DNA of 64,000 nucleotides from QHXW01 sp035297145. GTDB taxonomy: Bacteria; Acidobacteriota; Terriglobia; Bryobacterales; Bryobacteraceae. Of this stretch, positions 62,208-64,000 are shown one piece after another. The stretch spans positions 48,694-112,693 of the forward strand of contig DATGZN010000069.1 in assembly GCA_035297145.1 (NCBI GenBank), in the 5' to 3' direction. The notes under the pieces were generated by a model. That model made no database searches. It saw only the letters and a program-made list of their open reading frames with translations, and was not told the origin of the DNA. Numbering within the stretch: position 1 is the stretch's first letter; each line of letters opens with the position of its first letter. Made by a program: the position numbers and the translations under genes.

Positions 62208-63161
62208 ATGAAACAAATACAGAGACGCAAAGCCAAAGGAAGAGTGGCCAAGTCGGTCCTGCGGTTGCCTGATCTTGAAGTCGCGAAGTCCGCGGTTCTC
62301 AACAGTCTGTCGTGCCCGGATGCGCAGCGGGGCTATCGCCACGCCATCGACGAATTCGTGGATTGGTACTGCTCCGAACCGCGGCTTTCCTTCAGCAGGA
62401 CAGTGGTCGTTCGGTATCGGATGCACCTGGAGTCACGACATCTCGCCCCTGGGACTATCAACCTCCGGCTGGGGGCGGTTCGCCGTTTGTCGTACGAGGC
62501 CGCCGACTGCGGCCTCCTCAGCGCCGACCTGGCGGCCGGGATCAGGCGCGTCAAGGGCGTGAAGAAACTGGGCGTCAGGCTGGGCAACTGGTTGACGGCC
62601 GAACAGGGCATCACGCTCTGGCAGGCTCCGGACCGGGAGCGCCTCAAAGGCAAACGGGACCGAGCTCTTCTATCGGTCCTGCTTGCGTGTGGGCTCCGGC
62701 GGCACGAGGTAGCCGAGTTGGCCGTTGATCACCTCCAGTAGCGCGAGGGACATTGGGCGATCGTTAACCTGAGCGGCAAGGGCGGTCACGTCCGGACGGT
62801 GCCGGTTCCAGACTGGGTCTATTGCGAGCTCAGCACGTGGATGGAAGCTGCGGGAATCAAGGGTGGGAGAGCGTTCCGTCGCGTAAGTAGCGCTGGCAAA
62901 TCCTGGGGAGACGGGGTCACCGAGAAGCTTGCCTGGCATGTTGTTAAGGAGTTCGCCACAAAGACGGGAGTGGCGAGCCTCGCACCCCACGACCTGCGTC
63001 GGACGTGCGCGCGTTTATGTCGGGCGGCCGGAGGTGAACTGGAGCAGATTCAGTTTCTCCTCGGCCATGTGTCGGTCCAAACGACTGAGCGCTACCTCGG
63101 CTGCACGCAACGTATCGCCGCAGCCGTAAATGACAAGATCGGAATCGAGCCGCCTTCGTGA
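62208..63161 (+). pseudogene. Tyrosine recombinase interrupted by an in-frame amber codon
   Basis: The N-terminal SAM-like domain (GYRHAIDEFVDWYCSEPRLS, LESRHLAPGTINLRLGAVRR) and the catalytic domain are both in one frame, separated only by TAG at 62739-62741. Catalytic residues are all present: R in LACGLRRHEVAEL, K in SGKGGHVRTVPVP, H-x-x-R in APHDLRRTCARL, H in LLGHVSVQTTERY and the tyrosine in that last motif. A single CAG to TAG change would explain it. Either a dead integrase or a case of readthrough. Start at 62208 (GGAGG about 9 bases upstream). Confidence 0.88.
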
Positions 63162-63234
63162 GCTAATCGGACCTTTGGCCGAGTCCCGGATGACTCGCTC
63201 GGGGACTATGAGAATGCTCTTTGCGGGCCGAGCG

Positions 63235-63681
63235 TCAGCCGTACGTGAGGTCGGTGCTCTGTCCGACCTCGATAATATATCCGTCAGGATCGCGGATGTA
63301 GCAGCGCGTCTCGCCGTATTTGGGGATCGGCTCCGTGATGAACTTGGCTCCTCGACTTTTCCATAATTCATAGCACGCTTGAATATCCGCAACGCGGAAA
63401 TTCATAAAGCTGTTGATGTGATTCGGATCGGGGACGCTGAGCGTTACCGTCGGCTTATCCGGGGTCGGCCCGCCTCCAACGTTAAGAATCATCCAGATAT
63501 TCGCAAGCTGAAGGTATCCAGGCGCGTTGCCGTCACCCAAGCTCAGAATGCGAGCGCCGAAGACCTTCTCGTAGTAGCGAGCCGATCGCTCGATGTCGGC
63601 GACGGTGAGAAAATGTGCGATGCTGATCCCCTCTCTCGGGGGCATCTCATAGCTCTTCTGCTCGATTTGTACGCTGCCCAT
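63235..63681 (-). CDS. VOC-family (glyoxalase/bleomycin-resistance-like) protein
   Basis: 148 residues from the ATG at 63681 (GGAG 7-8 bases upstream). Two beta-alpha-beta-beta-beta units: ISIAHFLTVADIERSARYYE, KVFGARILSLG and MNFRVADIQACYELWKSRGA, ETRCYIRDPDGYIIEVGQST. Candidate metal ligands are H in IAHFLTV, E in YIIEVGQ and residues in DPNHINSFMNF. The family includes glyoxalase I, dioxygenases and antibiotic-binding proteins; the substrate is open. It is convergent with the recombinase remnant. Confidence 0.87.
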   Translation of the reverse strand: MGSVQIEQKSYEMPPREGISIAHFLTVADIERSARYYEKVFGARILSLGDGNAPGYLQLANIWMILNVGGGPTPDKPTVTLSVPDPNHINSFMNFRVADIQACYELWKSRGAKFITEPIPKYGETRCYIRDPDGYIIEVGQSTDLTYG

Positions 63682-64000
63682 TTGACGACTCCAATTCCAA
63701 TATCGTACATCTGGCACGCCAGCACAGGGGCAGCCCGGCATGGATGACGCGCAACTCATAGACAGCCCCCGGGAACGGTCCGCTCTCACCTTTGTCCAGT
63801 TCTCTGACCATACAGACGAAGGTTCCGGTAGCGATTCTCAGAAGCCCGTTGTGAATGACAATGCTTAGGATTCTATCCGCTGTGCTCCGGGCCGAAGTGC
63901 TGAGGGCGAGATAACATTGCTGCCGGAGCATGGCGGATAGAATGCGTTGAACTGAGCCGGACCGTGCTCTATGGGGATTGAATGGATTTCGCTCCCCGAT
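63682..64000. other. Window end without a supported gene
   Basis: A minus-strand frame (63647-63931) could encode 94 residues (VIHNGLLRIATGTFVCMVRE), but I recognise no domain and it overlaps the VOC start. No gene is called. Confidence 0.4.
63870..63945. repeat. Imperfect 23-bp inverted repeat
   Basis: ATTCTATCCGC (63871-63881) and GCGGATAGAAT (63934-63944) are perfectly complementary; with the adjoining TGCTCCGG similarity extends to about 23 bases with three mismatches, around a 30-base loop. Could be an element end, an attachment-related site or a transcript hairpin. Confidence 0.55.

Overview
The window is high-GC chromosomal DNA from a soil-type acidobacterium, most likely of the Solibacter/Bryobacter group. 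This is an inference from gene content, not from a marker gene: two TonB-dependent receptors with N-terminal carboxypeptidase-regulatory-like domains, several PEP-CTERM exported proteins, quinoproteins beside cytochrome c, an FG-GAP/UnbV protein with TPR proteins, kinesin-light-chain-like TPRs, WD40/TolB-type proteins and many GTG/TTG starts. I saw no rRNA, tRNA or CRISPR array.

Region by region. 1-5.2 kb: two chemoreceptors (one cut by the window edge), each behind a sigma-28-like promoter, an outer-membrane protein, and an orphan LytTR response regulator. 5.3-9.9 kb: a minus-strand fatty-acid operon (acyl-CoA ligase, a small AAA ATPase, acyl-CoA dehydrogenase, NADP oxidoreductase). 9.9-18 kb: heparinase-type enzyme, DsbA-like protein, diheme cytochrome c with PQQ alcohol dehydrogenase and a class V aminotransferase, then a U32-like protein overlapping homoserine kinase. 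19-28 kb: PEP-CTERM protein, LD-carboxypeptidase, GH127 glycosidase, a beta-propeller, radical SAM protein and glycosyltransferase. 28-38 kb: TPR protein, methyltransferase, quinoprotein, a PEP-CTERM protein, and an overlapping trio YggS / glycosyltransferase / CocE hydrolase.

38.4-41.3 kb is a rearranged patch. It holds a PD-(D/E)XK-like protein next to a PIN-domain protein, a partial second copy of that pair 2 kb away, a leftover CocE 3' end, a PEP-CTERM gene behind a near-perfect sigma-54 promoter, and a palindromic REP-like element at the duplication junction. 41.3-45.7 kb has two divergent TPR genes, an FG-GAP/UnbV protein and a truncated SDR gene. 45.8-55.7 kb is a coherent carbohydrate-uptake locus: AraC regulator, enolase-superfamily enzyme, 1065-residue secreted alpha-barrel protein, a transporter split into two half-size EamA genes, and a TonB receptor. 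55.9-64 kb is decaying: WD40 and phosphoesterase remnants, a second TonB receptor, a frameshifted TolB-type protein, a truncated exported protein, a tyrosine recombinase with an amber codon, and a VOC protein.

The main regulatory signal is sigma-54: three sites with intact GG-N10-GC cores lie before two PEP-CTERM genes and a TPR gene, and a weaker one before the third PEP-CTERM gene. The main structural signal is a family of short palindromes centred on CATG (CGTG in one copy). Two copies form a 134-bp element with 21-bp perfect terminal inverted repeats that supplies the stop codon of one gene and abuts the start of the next.
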